From: Aurifilum marmelostoma
Lineage: Eukaryota; Ascomycota; Sordariomycetes; Diaporthales; Cryphonectriaceae
Length of the DNA stretch: 64,000 nucleotides
NCBI GenBank assembly: GCA_027559495.1
Contig: JAMXSV010000003.1
Span: 3,348,001 to 3,412,000 of the forward strand
Direction: 5' to 3'
Positions within the stretch are counted from its first letter, which is position 1, and the number at the start of each line of letters is the position of its first letter. The notes under the pieces are model-generated. The model did not search any database and was not told the DNA's origin. It saw only the letters and a list, made by a program, of their open reading frames with translations. The position numbers and the translations under genes are program-made. Of the stretch, positions 1-11,465 are shown one piece after another.

Positions 1-485
1 CCGCGCGGGCAGCCTCCATCATCCCACGACTCTCCTCTTCCACAACACCTTCCTCCTTCAGATTCGCCTCTTTCAGCATAAGACAGCTTTCGATACCACT
101 GCTGCCACGACTATCCCTAGCAGTACCAGCGATATCATTAAATCTTCCTTCGCTCCCGTCATGGGAGGAAATATGGGACGGGCTGCTGAAGGCAGTGCCC
201 AAGAAGAAGGTGTCACACTCCAAGAAGAGACATAGGCAGATGGCGGGAAAGGCCTTGAAAGATGTCACGTCATTATGCCGTTGCTCGGTGTGCGGACACC
301 CCAAGCGGATGCACATTCTCTGCCCAAACTGTGCCAAGAGTAAGGACCAACCTAGTTCTTGAGGGATGTACGTTCGCTTTTTGCTGACACTGTCAACAGA
401 GTTTGCGAGCATGATGACCAAGCCTGGCCAGGGCCTGGGAAACAAGGCACAGATAACAATTGAAAAGAAGGACGGCAAGGAGTGA
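1..485 (+). CDS. Mitochondrial large-subunit ribosomal protein bL32m (3' part, 5' truncated)
   Basis: The gene enters from the left edge; its start lies outside the window. Exons are 3..339 (frame set by codon 3-5) and 400..485, with a GTAAGG..CAG intron. The visible protein has a Ser/Arg-rich, hydrophobic N-terminal part that looks like a mitochondrial presequence. The conserved core KAVPKKKVSHSKKRHRQM follows, then a four-cysteine zinc knuckle (CSVC ... CPNC). This order is characteristic of bacterial L32 and its mitochondrial homologue, a structural component of the mitoribosome large subunit. A short lysine-rich tail ends at TGA 483-485. The family call is secure from the basic motif plus zinc knuckle; only the missing 5' end is uncertain. 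Confidence 0.88.
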
Positions 486-1408
486 AGAGCTCACTCGAGG
501 TAATCGGTCGAAGGATATAACAATGCGGAGCGGACGATGGGCAGTGGCGTGGCATATACAGTCATGCGAAGCTAGAAGAAGTATCGATCCGGAGCGACGG
601 CATCACTTGTCCGATTCATTCGATGCCATGCTGTTGGACCTGAAAAGAGAGGGAGCGAGCTGCAATATAGCAATGCATGAGGCTCCACATGAGGCGCGGA
701 CTGTTTCCCAGGGCCTGGTGATATCGTCAGGAAGGAGTGACATCAGCCTACCTGAGACTCGTTCCAGGAATTCTGCCCTAAAGGAGATATATGCATTGAT
801 GAGGATGCTGTCATAGACCTGGGAAATGTGCCGTTCGAGCTGAGACTTGATCATTTGCATGAACTGAACGTGCTGAAGGACCAGCGTATGTGTTGACAGG
901 ACGGGTACAAATATGTCAATCAAAGCTCACTTAGTACAAGACTTTCTCAGCGACAAATAAGGAATATATATATCTAGACGTCTCGGCACCATTACAGACT
1001 TTTGTTGAACGCCAACGCTCCTCTTTACTCAGGTAAGGTCTGGTACAATTGCAGGTACACATGTCAGTGCAGGGGACAGACCCGCTAGGATGGTTCCATG
1101 ATGCAACCATCCCCAATGAACCGCATCTGTGAATGCTGTTTCTACCAAGACAAAAAGGCTTGGATAAATGCTGTCTGAGATAATTTGAGCAAGGAAGAAT
1201 CTCTTTTCTTGCATGTTGACTAGTCATACATCTCTGCCTGATCTGATGTATAATCATCCTACAAGCATAAAGCTTTATAGCAGGTATCAACACTCTTACA
1301 TCACCCCAAGCCCAGACCCCACCAACCACTAGCAGCTTCCCCAGAAACTTGACCTGAACAACCTCCCACTGACACCCTCACAACCAGCCCATACATGGAT
1401 CGGTGACG
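486..1408. other. Intergenic, no gene seen
   Basis: This is the space between the bL32m stop and the SKI8-like start. Short ORFs exist on both strands, but none has a recognisable domain, convincing introns or coherent composition. The last part should hold the SKI8-like promoter and leader. Confidence 0.5.
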
Positions 1409-2590
1409 ATGGTGAGACTCTCAGCAGTTATCTAATGCATCGGAACTAGACTGACATCAATTGTAGTCGAAACAATATCTTACCACCCACACAGTGGACA
1501 ATGGTATGTTTGTCCAACGCCCATTAACCCCGCCACCCATCGCACTCACGATCGCGTCTCTGATCCTGCATCTACAGCCCACACGACCGACATTTTCTCA
1601 TTAGCCGCGACATCAAACGCCCTCCTCACCGGCAGCGGCTCCTCCACAATCAACATCCATCGCACGACAGACCCCAGCGGCACCTTCCCGATCTCCCAAT
1701 CCCTGACGGCCCACAAGCTCGGTACTCATCACATTGCGACAGCCCCCCGCGGCAGTGATGGACGGATCGCGGCGAGTGTTGGCTTTGGCGGAGACATCAA
1801 GGTCTGGCGGTCCGATGCCACCACCGGCGACTGGTCGCTAGACTTTGAGATCTCGCCAGCGGAGGCCAAGGCCCGCGGCGGGGGCGACGTCTGGGCGGTC
1901 GCACTCGACAACCAGGAGAGATACCTCGCTTGCACGGCGCATGATGGGCGGATATGCGTGTGGGATCTGGAGAGCAAAAGTGTCGTGCAGACTTACGAGA
2001 CTGGAGGCGCTGGCGCAGGCAGCTTTGGGTTGTGCGTGGACCTGAGTCCCGACGGAAAGCTGACAGCGAGCGGACACCATGACGGCAGTGTATATATCTT
2101 CAGCAACGAGGTCGGGCACCTCAAGTACTCGCTGTCTGGTAAGTCTCTCCATCATCTAAAGCTTGGAAAGCCAAGAGAAAAGTGCTGACGGGTCTGCCAA
2201 GGCCTCGCGAAACCAGTTCGAGCGGTCGCCTTTTCCCCCGGTAACACCCGCCTCGCGGCTGCAGGCGATGCAGGCGTCATCGCCATCTACGACGTCAGAA
2301 CAGGCGAGCACGTCGGCATATTGCGCACAGGCTCTGAGTCCTCGGCATGGATCACCTCTCTGGACTGGTCCGACACGGGCGAATACCTGTTGTCAGGGTC
2401 TACGGACGGCAAAGCGCGTGTGTGGTCGATCGACCGAGGGGTCTGTGTTGCCACGCACAGCGAGACAGACAAGATTCTGTGGAGCGTGCGGTGGCTGCCC
2501 AAGAAGGGAGATCATCAGGGCGAGATGTTCTGCACGGCGGGGGCCAACCGGAGCCTCACTTTCTACCGAGAGGGCGGGAAATCCCTATAG
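1409..2590 (+). CDS. SKI8/REC14-type WD40 repeat protein
   Basis: Exons are 1409..1411, 1467..1503, 1578..2138 and 2202..2590, all with GT-AG introns and matching phases. The protein is about 330 residues of WD repeats and begins MSKQYLTTHTVDNAHTTDIFS, the typical SKI8/WDR61 N-terminus. Recognisable repeat ends include IKVWRSD, ICVWDLE, IAIYDVR and ARVWSID, and it finishes with FCTAGANRSLTFYREGG. In fungi SKI8 is the scaffold of the Ski complex, which feeds cytoplasmic mRNA to the exosome, and in several species it also acts with Spo11 in meiotic recombination. The first coding exon is only the ATG, directly followed by GTGAGA. The start is chosen because splicing restores the conserved N-terminus. 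Confidence 0.85.
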
Positions 2591-3443
2591 CGGCAACGTC
2601 TTGGTGGTGTAGTCTGCTCGCTACTAGTGTCAGAGCATGGAGGACGAATTTCTCATGTGGCCGTGGCCTGTCGAACTTTCTTGTCACACACGACCTGATC
2701 AGCGACACGTCAATTCTTCTGACGATGCTTAGGTAAGGCTTGCTGGATTTTCAAACGCATATTTGCCGGGCGCAAGGTAGAGGGAAAGCAAACGTCAGCA
2801 TGTCAAATGCATTCTACCTAGGATAGACAGAGGTCTATTGCAGATTGGGGCAACTTTCAGCGTTGTCTGGAGAAGTTGTGCTGCAAGGTGCGCACACGTG
2901 GAAATGCAGGCTCGGGTATCACTGATGCAACTGGTCTGGGGTCATTTTCGAACATGGGCTTCAAATCGAGAAGCCCCCAATAGCACCTCTCCGTGCCCAA
3001 ATACTTCTCGTCGCTGAATGTAATGAATGTGCAAATGATCGAAGCGTTAAAATGCTCATATTTGCCCTAGTTTTGTCTTGCTCTTCTGATCTTGGTTGGG
3101 TACCCCCTCGTTTTGAGAGGAAGGAAGACCCTGGGCATAAGAGGGGGCTGCAACTTCCCCTTTACTCTGGTCATGTGCTAGCGTGTCATTTCCGCGCCAG
3201 CACGTTGCCGAGCTACGGTGATACCTGAGCTCTCCAACTCACTTCAGCCTTGAACTCCAAACCTACCCAAAATCACACTTCTCAATCACATTCACCTCTT
3301 ACAGCATTTTGTACGACCAACTGATATCCCACGGATTCCTATCAGCATCCATATCCTCGAAAATTTGCACCCAAACCACTTATCCTCAGGTTGAAATCTC
3401 GACCCACAATTCATCGTCGACGTCATCACGCTTTCACGTTACG
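2591..3443. other. Intergenic; promoter and leader of the POLD4 homologue
   Basis: No coding signal is seen. The last 150 bases are pyrimidine- and CA-rich, as in many fungal 5' leaders. An in-frame upstream ATG at 3309 would add 45 residues with no family resemblance and is not taken as the start. Confidence 0.5.
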
Positions 3444-4131
3444 ATGCCAGCAACCCGTAGATCCACCCGCAGTGCTGCAGCCAAGGGTGCCGGCAAGCAA
3501 TCAACGCTCAGCTTTAACAACAAGGTCACAAAGACTGGCTCTGCTAAGACCAGTGCCAAGGAGGCTGCGGCCGCCGCCGCAGTCGTCTCCTCACCCTCGT
3601 CAGGTGGCTTGTCTTCGAAGAAGGTCGTTGTCGAGCCCGTGCAAAAGGGCGAGGAGCAGGAAGTTCTCGAGGTCTTCCCAGAAGAGAAGGCACCTGAGCA
3701 GGAAGCTGCCGAGGAGGACAAGCCCGAGGTTGAAGTGCAAGCTGAGAAGGTCTCCGAACGTCAGATCAAGAAGTACTGGGAGGGCGTCGAGGATGCGCGG
3801 ATCGCAAAGAGGGTGCATCAGGAGGACCTGAGCTTGTCGGAGAAGGTGCTACGTTATTTTGACATCAGTTCGCAGTATGGGGTAAGTCTAGATACTGACC
3901 TCTACACACAAGGTTAGACATGAAGAAAGCTGGGAACTAGACGCTGACATCTGCTAGCCCTGCACTGGCATACCACGAACCAAGCGGTGGTATCGCGCCG
4001 AGAAGCTCGGCTTGAACCCACCAATCGAGGTGCTCGCGGTTCTCTTGAAGAAGGAGCAGGTCGGCAATGACGACATTGAGAGGTCCGCAATGGACCGGAT
4101 GATGGAGTCGACTGCTATTGGCAGCATCTGA
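3444..4131 (+). CDS. DNA polymerase delta subunit 4 (POLD4/Cdm1 family)
   Basis: Exons are 3444..3881 and 3958..4131, with a GTAAGT..TAG intron. The N-terminus is a basic Ala/Ser-rich tail with KQSTLSFNNKV, which resembles a PCNA-interacting (PIP-like) motif. An acidic Glu-rich linker follows. The C-terminal domain is diagnostic: LSEKVLRYFDISSQYGPC, then GIPRTKRWYRAEKLGLNPP and EVLAVLLKKE, matching the conserved POLD4 block. The protein is the small accessory subunit that stabilises replicative polymerase delta in the nucleus. The start at 3444 gives a compact protein of about 203 residues; the upstream in-frame ATG at 3309 is less likely. Confidence 0.88.
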
Positions 4132-4436
4132 GGGCTCGAGAGGGCAATGTCGCACCGAAAAGCAAATCTAGGGCTTCGCAACTCGGCGTCGCCACCGCGG
4201 AGTCATGCAAACTCCGAAAGGGGAGCCGGAAACAAATCAAAAAATTTATGGGATGCGAGACGCAGGTTTGATGGCTTTTTAAGGCGAAAGGCGTTTACTG
4301 GGAGGGTATGCTATGCGTACTGGTTGATTAGATCAGGGGTTACTTCCGGGCGGTCTAATTTGATCAAGTCAAAGGTCTGACCAATTCACATAAGTCTTTA
4401 GGACACAATCTTGCCCGACTCGGTTTCGATGCTATC
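4132..4436. other. Convergent intergenic spacer
   Basis: This short gap lies between the POLD4 stop and the stop of the minus-strand queuosine gene. No gene is seen; it should hold the 3' ends of both transcripts. Confidence 0.5.
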
Positions 4437-5761
4437 CTAGTACCAAATGCTCCTTGTCCGGTGATGCGGAATTGTCTCCTGGCCCTTGGCTTCCAGCTCC
4501 TTCATTAAATCATACAGAAAGAAGTCAATCAAGATGGCATTGATCTCGACGTCAGGGTGGTTTCGTTTGATCTCTCGTCTGATGAGTTCCACACACCAGA
4601 CACTACAAGCTACATTGTGTGTTAGCATAATCCGTCCCGTGACAGAATGGGTTGGAGGGTACACGGAAAGCTCACCTCTCAACTGCATCTCCCACGCGCC
4701 ACCGCTCTGTATAATCTCCTTTTCTCGAATAGCCGTCATGAGCGGGGGGCTATATGAAAGGCAACCCATTGTGCTCAAGATCTGCGGCACCCTATAGTCC
4801 GCAAACATGGTGATTTTGTGGATGTCCCGGAATGCACCATAGCTCTCGCCCTGGAAGCACGCCCACAGATCCGCAACCAGAATCTGTGCTCGCTTGAGGA
4901 AGCGAATGGGCTTCTTTTGCCCCTGCCATCTACATTCATCCCGGAAGCAGGCAAAGTCCTCTGCCAACAGGTTGACGAGACCTGCAGCTGAGCCATTAGC
5001 TGCGTCGATGCAGTTTGTGAACTTGCAGGAGTATTTCTATCGCGGAGATCTAGTTAGTAACTGCTAGAGGGTCATAATGCAGAAGCAAACTTACTTCGTA
5101 GAGGACATTGCCAGCTTCTCGTAAGCAGTCCAGACGACGTTTGAGAAGAGGTATCTCCTCATCTGTGGTGGAACGGAAGACATGTCTCAGCTTCTCCAGC
5201 GTGCACTCGTTCTCGTCCTGCCAGAAATGGGGGTCCGTGATGGGGATATCTGAGAGAAAGTCGAGCTGTTAATGGCCAGTCACATGGAAGAGTCTCGCCA
5301 CCAGAGCAGGGACCTGTGTATGCACGCAGCCGACCGCCCTCAAACTAACCTTCGTCAATGGCCCTCTGCAACGCCGCCACAAGGCTCCAGTAACCTGTCC
5401 AAGTCTTGCCTCTATATGAGACAGCAAATCTCTTGTCGTCAGGCAGTTCGGACCAGAACGAAAAATTGAGCAAGTCCATGGTAAAGATGAAGTTCACGGT
5501 GGCCTCGTCCTTGCTCTTGGGATGGAGCTCATGCTCGGACCATGTCGCCGTCGAGTAAGACTTGTCCTGCATCTGTCGATAGATTGAATTGGCGGCTGTC
5601 TTGCAGGACCACATGTCCAGTGCAACGTCGATGGCGTTGTCGTAGACATACTCGACGCCATCCAGCACGCCGGTCTCTGGCTCCGCCGCCGGGGCAGGCT
5701 GCCCTAGGAAATGGGCCCGGAGGAGGGCGACGAGTTCTGGGTCGGCTTCATCGTCTGACAT
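4437..5761 (-). CDS. Queuosine salvage protein, Qng1/DUF2419 family
   Basis: Minus-strand exons in coding order are 5761..5350, 5249..5095, 5036..4676 and 4609..4437, giving 366 residues. The family is recognised by FSFWSELPDDKRFAVSYRGKTWTGYWSLVAALQRAIDE near the middle of exon 1, by the Cys/Asp-containing block KFTNCIDAANGSAAGLVNLLAEDF, and by FADYRVPQILSTMGCLSYS. Qng1 proteins hydrolyse queuosine 5'-phosphate to release the base queuine, which eukaryotes reuse for tRNA anticodon modification. The start MSDDEADPELV is preferred because upstream in-frame residues do not look conserved. It is divergent from UBA2 across about 1 kb. The length is near the family norm. Confidence 0.88.
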
Positions 5762-6759
5762 ATTGTGGATGGTCCTTCTTCTGGTCGGACCACGCTGGCA
5801 GAGGCTCAAAGGCACGATAAATAAGGGTCTAGGTCATGGAGACCAGAAGCATTGACGACGCCTTGTGCTGAAGACCCTTGGTATGAGGTTGATTGCTCGG
5901 GAGGGTTTGGGAAGAAAGGACAGCTTTGACAGGGGCTCGCAAGAATGGGGCCAACCAAGCATTGGGCGTCTACTGTAGATCGACCTGGACCCTCTTAAAG
6001 TCGAACCTTATCATCATCTCTATTCTCTGCTTCTCTCCTTCTCGATATCACCAGGGACATACATATCTCTGAAACTATTTGGTTCGGAATTGGGTTTGCG
6101 AAACCGTCGCCACGTCGCGTTCAGCAAGACACCCTGCATGCCCTGTATCTACATTGAAGAGGCACTATCAGTCCGCTGGAGCAGCAGCCTCTGGGCCTCT
6201 TCCCAGCTAGCACACAGCAGAGCCTGAGAGCTTGGGAGGTGGGCGTGCGGGTGGGTTACGTCAGCGTTCCAATGCCCGGCCCGGCCCCTGGGGGACCTGA
6301 ATCTCAGCAGAGTTTGGCACCCGATTTAGTGTGGCACGGACCACCAATTGGGCCTGGGGGACGGTAGCTGGACCTGATCTCGAGGCTGGACCCGCACCTA
6401 CGTAAAGTACCTTTGTAGGTACCTCGTACCTCGTACCTCGTACCTCTCCCACTCCCACACCCCAACTTTTCCAGCCCAGCCTGCCAGCCGCCTCGGTAAT
6501 CCTACCGGTTTTTATGTAAGTGAAAGCAGCAGCTTCTTGTCGGGGTGAGCTCTCACATCATATCCACCCTGCTTGTGTTCGCTTGACTGACAGTCGTCAC
6601 TGGTCAGCCTCCCTCTTGCCGTTGTTCGAGTCCCCCCCACCACGCGAACCTGTCAACCTCGCGCGACATAGCCACGTCCTGCCCAGCGTCAGACGAACGG
6701 GGAGTGAGGTTTCCTTTCTGAGATTAAGCACATGCGCGTTTGATGCGCCGACCGCGACC
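5762..6759. promoter_or_regulatory. Divergent promoter region between Qng1-like gene and UBA2
   Basis: This one-kilobase non-coding space must carry the start regions of both divergent genes. Near UBA2 it has a short tandem repeat (separate entry). An ATG at 6520 is in frame with UBA2 and would add 80 unconserved residues, so it may only be leader sequence. Confidence 0.5.
6420..6447. repeat. Short tandem repeat TACCTCG x3-4
   Basis: The unit TACCTCG is repeated three times, followed by a fourth imperfect copy, TACCTCT. It lies about 310 bases upstream of the UBA2 start. Confidence 0.8.
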
Positions 6760-9438
6760 ATGAGCGCTCCCACGGGTGAAGCTCCTACGGCCTCCGCTGC
6801 GCCTGTCCCTCCTCCTGCAGCTGCCCCGGCCACACCAGCGCAAGCTGCCGGCGCACAAGAAGAACAGCACCCACCGCCTGTCTCAGGTGGCGGTGGCAGC
6901 GTCGCGCAAGCAGGCCCCTCCCACACCGTCCCAGTTACACCAACCGGTGGCGCGGCTACCGGCCGAGCGCCGCCTGCGCCACGGCAACATGCAGCACCTA
7001 CTCGCGATACATTTAATCTGCGCTCGCTTGGGCCTGCTGTGAACTCTCAGGTCAAGAAGGTATGTACAGCCCCTCCCTGCTTCTCGCCTCACAGTCCTCA
7101 TGCACTGCCCAGTCGTCTCTACTACAATCCGATCTCCTCAAGAGCCCTTTCTCCCCAGAATCTCTGTCATTTGGTCCTGCAACCGCCTCAATGGAGTCAC
7201 ATAAGTCACTCGGTGACTTCGACTTCACCACAGGTGTCGCGACAGACGACGCGGATAACTGCTCGCTTCTCGAACACGCTACGCCCTGTCTGAAGATCAA
7301 CATACTAAGATGTTTGCAGTCGCGAGTCCTGATGGTCGGTGCCGGTGGCATCGGCTGCGAGCTTCTCAAGAACATCGTCCTGCTCGGTTTCGGCGAGATC
7401 CACGTTGTCGACCTCGATACCATCGACCTGAGTAACCTCAACAGGCAATTTCTGTTCCGCCACGAGCACATCAAGAAGTCAAAGGCACTGGTATGCAATT
7501 GGTGAAAACGTGTTCTGTTTCGGTCGGATATTCGCTGACAGCAGGGAATGATAGGTGGCTAAAGAGACTGCGCAAAAGTTCAACCCAAAAGTCAAGATCG
7601 AGGCGCACCATGCGAATATCAAGGAGCCTCACTTCAACGTTGAGTGGTTCCGGGGCTTCGACCTCGTGTTCAACGCGTTAGACAATATGGACGCCCGGCG
7701 GCACGTGAACAAGATGTGTCTGGCGGCCGACGTGCCCCTAATCGAGAGCGGAACCACGGGCTTCAATGGCCAGGTTCAGGTGATCAAGAAGGGTGTCACA
7801 GCCTGCTACGACTGCACACCAAAGGATGCGCCGAAATCTTTCCCCGTCTGCACGATCAGAAGCACGCCTAGTCAGCCCATACATTGCATAGTGTGGGGCA
7901 AGAGCTACTTGTTGAAGTATGAGTTCCCGAATGAATCCCTTCCTTTGAGGCCTGGAAACTAATTGTCCCCCATTCAGTGAGATGTTTGGCGCGAGCGAGG
8001 ACGGAGCTGCCTTCGACCACACACAAGACCAAGAAAATGCCAAAGAGATCGAGGAACTGAGAAAGGAATCAGAGGCCCTCAAGAAAATCCGCGAGTCCGT
8101 CGGCTCTGAGGATTTCCCGCACCTCCTGTTCGACAAGGTCTTCAAGGCAGACATAGAGCGTCTGCGGTCCATGGAGGACATGTGGAAGTCGAGACAACCA
8201 CCTCAGCCTTTGGATTACAAGATCGTGATGGGTCAGGCGACAGAGGCGCTTGCAACCAAGAACGCCATATTACAGGACGGACAGAAGGTGTGGACACTGG
8301 AGGAGAGCCTTGTCGTCTTCAACGACAGCTTAGACCGGCTAAGCAAGCGAATGCTGGAGCTGAGGAAGGCACAGGAGGGCTCGGGCCCAGCGCCTGTGAT
8401 CGAGTTTGACAAGGACGATGAAGACACCCTGGACTTTGTCGCAGCCAGTGCGAACATCCGATCGACCATCTTTGGTATCGAGCGTAAGTCTCGTTTCGAC
8501 ATCAAGCAAATGGCAGGGAACATCATTCCGGCCATTGCCACCACCAACGCCGTTGTGGCTGGGCTCTGCGTGCTCCAGGCCTTCAAGGTCTTGAAGGGAG
8601 AATACAACAAAGTCAAAGAGGTAAATTGTATCCCTCTCCCCTCCTATCACAATATTACACTGCTCACATGACCCTTTAGGTCTTCCTGTCACCATTCACG
8701 CAATCCGTGCCCGCCCGCCTTATTGCTGCCGACCGCCAACGGGAGCCGAACCCGGACTGTCCAGTCTGCAGCGTCTTCCAGACGAGCGCACATGTTGACT
8801 TGTCTCGGGCGACCCTCAAGGACTTTGTCGAGGACTTTCTCAGGCTCCAGCTTGGCTATGGCGACAAGGACATTGCTGTCAGCACCGAGGCTGGAATCTT
8901 ATATGACCCAGACGAGACGGAGAACCTCTCGAAGAAATTGGTCGACATGGGTATGCGTACCTCGGTGTACCAAATTCATAGCCTCCACTAACCAACGCCT
9001 ACTAGGTATCAAATCCGACACCTTCATTACTGTCACCGACGAGGACGATGACGAGCCATTCGTCAATGTGGTCCTGAACGTGCAACCACCGTAGGTCCTC
9101 CCCAATGCCCACGCTACTCACAGCCGCTGATTCCCTGCGTTAGGAAGGAGGAACAACCCGATAAGCCCGTGACAGGGCCTTCGGCCGAGAAGCCGGACAT
9201 ACCCAAGAAGCTCAAGCAGCAGGCGTCTCAGGCAGAGCCGCCTGTGACATCGCAGACGAACGGAAAGGAGAAGAGTGCCGATGACAACGCCCAGCCTCTG
9301 AAGAGACCACTTGACGACGAGACTGACCTCCCAGAGGCCAAGAAAGCCAAGGTGGCCGTAAACCAGGCTAAGAATGGCGAGGGGGTGGTGGTCGTAGACG
9401 AGGGTGGTGGTGGAGCGATCCTGATCGACGATGACTGA
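6760..9438 (+). CDS. SUMO-activating enzyme E1 catalytic subunit (UBA2/SAE2)
   Basis: Seven exons are inferred: 6760..7059, 7320..7490, 7555..7916, 7978..8620, 8680..8950, 9006..9090 and 9144..9438. All have GT-AG junctions with matching phase, giving 708 residues. The adenylation domain starts SRVLMVGAGGIGCELLKN and continues with DLDTIDLSNLNRQFLFR, the ATP-binding signature of ubiquitin-like E1 enzymes. CYDCTPKDAPKSFPVCTIRSTP contains zinc-binding cysteines and the catalytic cysteine (PVCTIR). A second CxxC (DCPVC) and a ubiquitin-fold domain follow. The C-terminus is lysine-rich and acidic (LKRPLDDETDLPEAKKAKV), a likely nuclear signal plus SUMO-interaction tail ending ILIDDD. The 100-residue Pro/Ala/Gly-rich N-terminus is an extension of the core. 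It works with AOS1 to charge SUMO onto UBC9. Confidence 0.92.
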
Positions 9439-9489
9439 GCTGAGAATTCAGCTTGGCGAGTGCTCGCCACAGCGCCACCCGGGGTTGAG

Positions 9490-10732
9490 TCAAGACATTG
9501 CAGCAGTCAATCCGCCGTCGATAGTGAGGACGCAATTGTTGGCATATGGGTTCTGGGCCAGGAAGGCAGCGGCATCTGCCACCTCTTCGACTCGGCCCAA
9601 CCGCCTCAGCGGGATATGCTGAGATAAAGAACTACGGTTGAAGTCTGTTGAGGGAGACATTGTACATTAACGAAACGGTCTTTGTACCTATATGGGACAG
9701 TCGGGGTGACTGGCCGCAGCATCGTGGGTGGGGATCATGGGGGCACAGGAGTTATTGGATCTTCTAGACAGCACGACGTCTCACGAAGGATCAACGAGAT
9801 AGTCGGCGGAAACTCAAAGAGATACCCTGCATGGACAGCAGGCCGCAGGATACAGCCAAATGGCTGGGTTGGGTTTCCACTCACTTTGGATCATGTCCGT
9901 CTCAATATACCCTGGGACAAGAGCATTCACCCGTATCCCGTACTGACCCAATTCCGTCGAAAGGGCAGATGTGAGACCTACCAGCCATGGATGAGATGAG
10001 AACGTGATAGAGAGAAAGAGAGGCCTTGAGAAAAATGGGCGAACGGAGGAGTATCAACTCACCCAACAGACCAGCCTTGGTAGCTGCATAGACGGCCGCG
10101 CCAGTCCCACCCTTCATGGCCATGACGCTCGAGACATTGATGATGCTCGGTCCGTCGTCGGCCCGGCCACCCTCTCCTCGTGCCGACAGCTTCACACTCC
10201 GCATCATCTGTCGCCCAATATATTTGCAGCCTAGCACGGCAGACTTGAGATTGATGTCCAAGATGCTCTCGATGTCCTCCAAGCTCGTCCGCGCCAACAG
10301 CGAGGCCTGAGATACACCTGCACAGTTGACCAGCACATCGACCCTGGACGGACCGAACTGGCCCTTGCTCAGCTTAGCGGTGAGGTCGTCCCAGGTCTCG
10401 CGGAGAGAGACGTCACCTTCCACACCGTGGTGGGAGGCTGGAGGTGAAGAAGGAACAGTGGTGATTGGCGATGATGCTGGGGGTGGTGAATAGCCCCCAA
10501 GCTGTGAGCTTGTTGAAGAAGTAGTGAGTTGGGAGGTATTCAAGTGGGTTACGGGCTGGTCTCTGACAGAATGGGTGGCGGTGCGCAGTGTCTCTGCGTT
10601 GCGGCCCACGAGGATGGTGCTGGCTCCGAGCCGTGCGAAGTGTTGCGCTATGGCGAGGCCGATTCCCCGGCTGCCACCGGTTATGAGGGCTGTTTTGCCG
10701 TGAAGGGGAATCATGGTGAAATTTTGAGGCAA
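9490..10732 (-). CDS. FabG-like short-chain dehydrogenase/reductase (3-oxoacyl-ACP reductase type)
   Basis: Minus-strand exons in coding order are 10732..10063, 9977..9885 and 9644..9490, giving 305 residues. The dinucleotide site is TALITGGSRGIGLAIA; the structural motif is VNCAG; the catalytic Ser-Tyr-Lys set is in INVSSVMA ... AAVYAATKAG. The C-terminus (VPGYIETDM ... GRVEEVADAAAFLAQNPYANNCVLTIDGG) is typical of FabG-type reductases. A Ser/Pro/Thr-rich insertion of about 50 residues sits between the cofactor site and the D-V turn. A role in mitochondrial type II fatty acid synthesis (Oar1-like) is plausible but not shown; it could be another NADPH-dependent reductase. It is divergent from the PAP2 phosphatase and does not belong to the metabolite cluster. 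Confidence 0.8.
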
Positions 10733-11465
10733 TGGGCCACCCTACAGGCGTGCTAAATTTTGAACAAGAATAAGAGAGGACAAGAATTTTGCGATCAAAG
10801 AGGTGGTCTTGATGAGAGAGGTCGATGGATGAGCGATAACTCGGATAAAAGAATATGATCTGCTTGGTGTGACAAGCCACCTTGCTATGCAATTAAACCA
10901 TACGAGTCTCGCAAACCCGCGGGGAAGCGCAGGCCCCACCAATGCGACTCGGCCTCGGTAGTCTGCACGCCGGAAAAATCACAGCCAAGACACCGACCGC
11001 GTCTTCCTAAATGAAGGTTCCCAAGATCAGGCTCACTGCTCACCCGCATCTCGATGGTGCTGAACTCTCGCTGCTACGCTGTCTCCCAAGGCATGGATCA
11101 GTCCTGCGCTTTCGGAGAGCAATGCATCTGAGCAAGAATTGACGTCAACATCGTCGTGTCAAGAATCAAGAGACCAGGGAAAGACGGATGCCCGACAGAC
11201 TCTCATCGAACAATCCTCCCGTCACAAGGCACCCATCCTCCTCGACCTGCCTTGCTTATCGAACATAATTGTGGATCCACCTTCGTCCTTCCTTGCGCAA
11301 TTCCCAAGACTGCTACCACGAGACCATACTACCATAGCCAACTCTCTCTCTCCTCTCTCTGTCTCTCTATCCATGAAAACGCCAGGCGCCGCCCACGTCA
11401 GACTGTCCAGAGTGTCCAAGGAGATTCCATCGAACACATGAGGAGGAGAATCAGGAACGTCGTCA
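10733..11465. promoter_or_regulatory. Divergent promoter region between SDR and PAP2 phosphatase
   Basis: Non-coding. It contains pyrimidine-rich stretches (CTCTCTCTC near 11341-11372) typical of a fungal leader upstream of the phosphatase start. No further elements are assigned. Confidence 0.45.

Noticed and set aside
460..923. Possible small genes on either strand after bL32m
   Set aside because: Frames of 106-118 codons overlap each other and show no domain, no splice sites in phase and no codon coherence.
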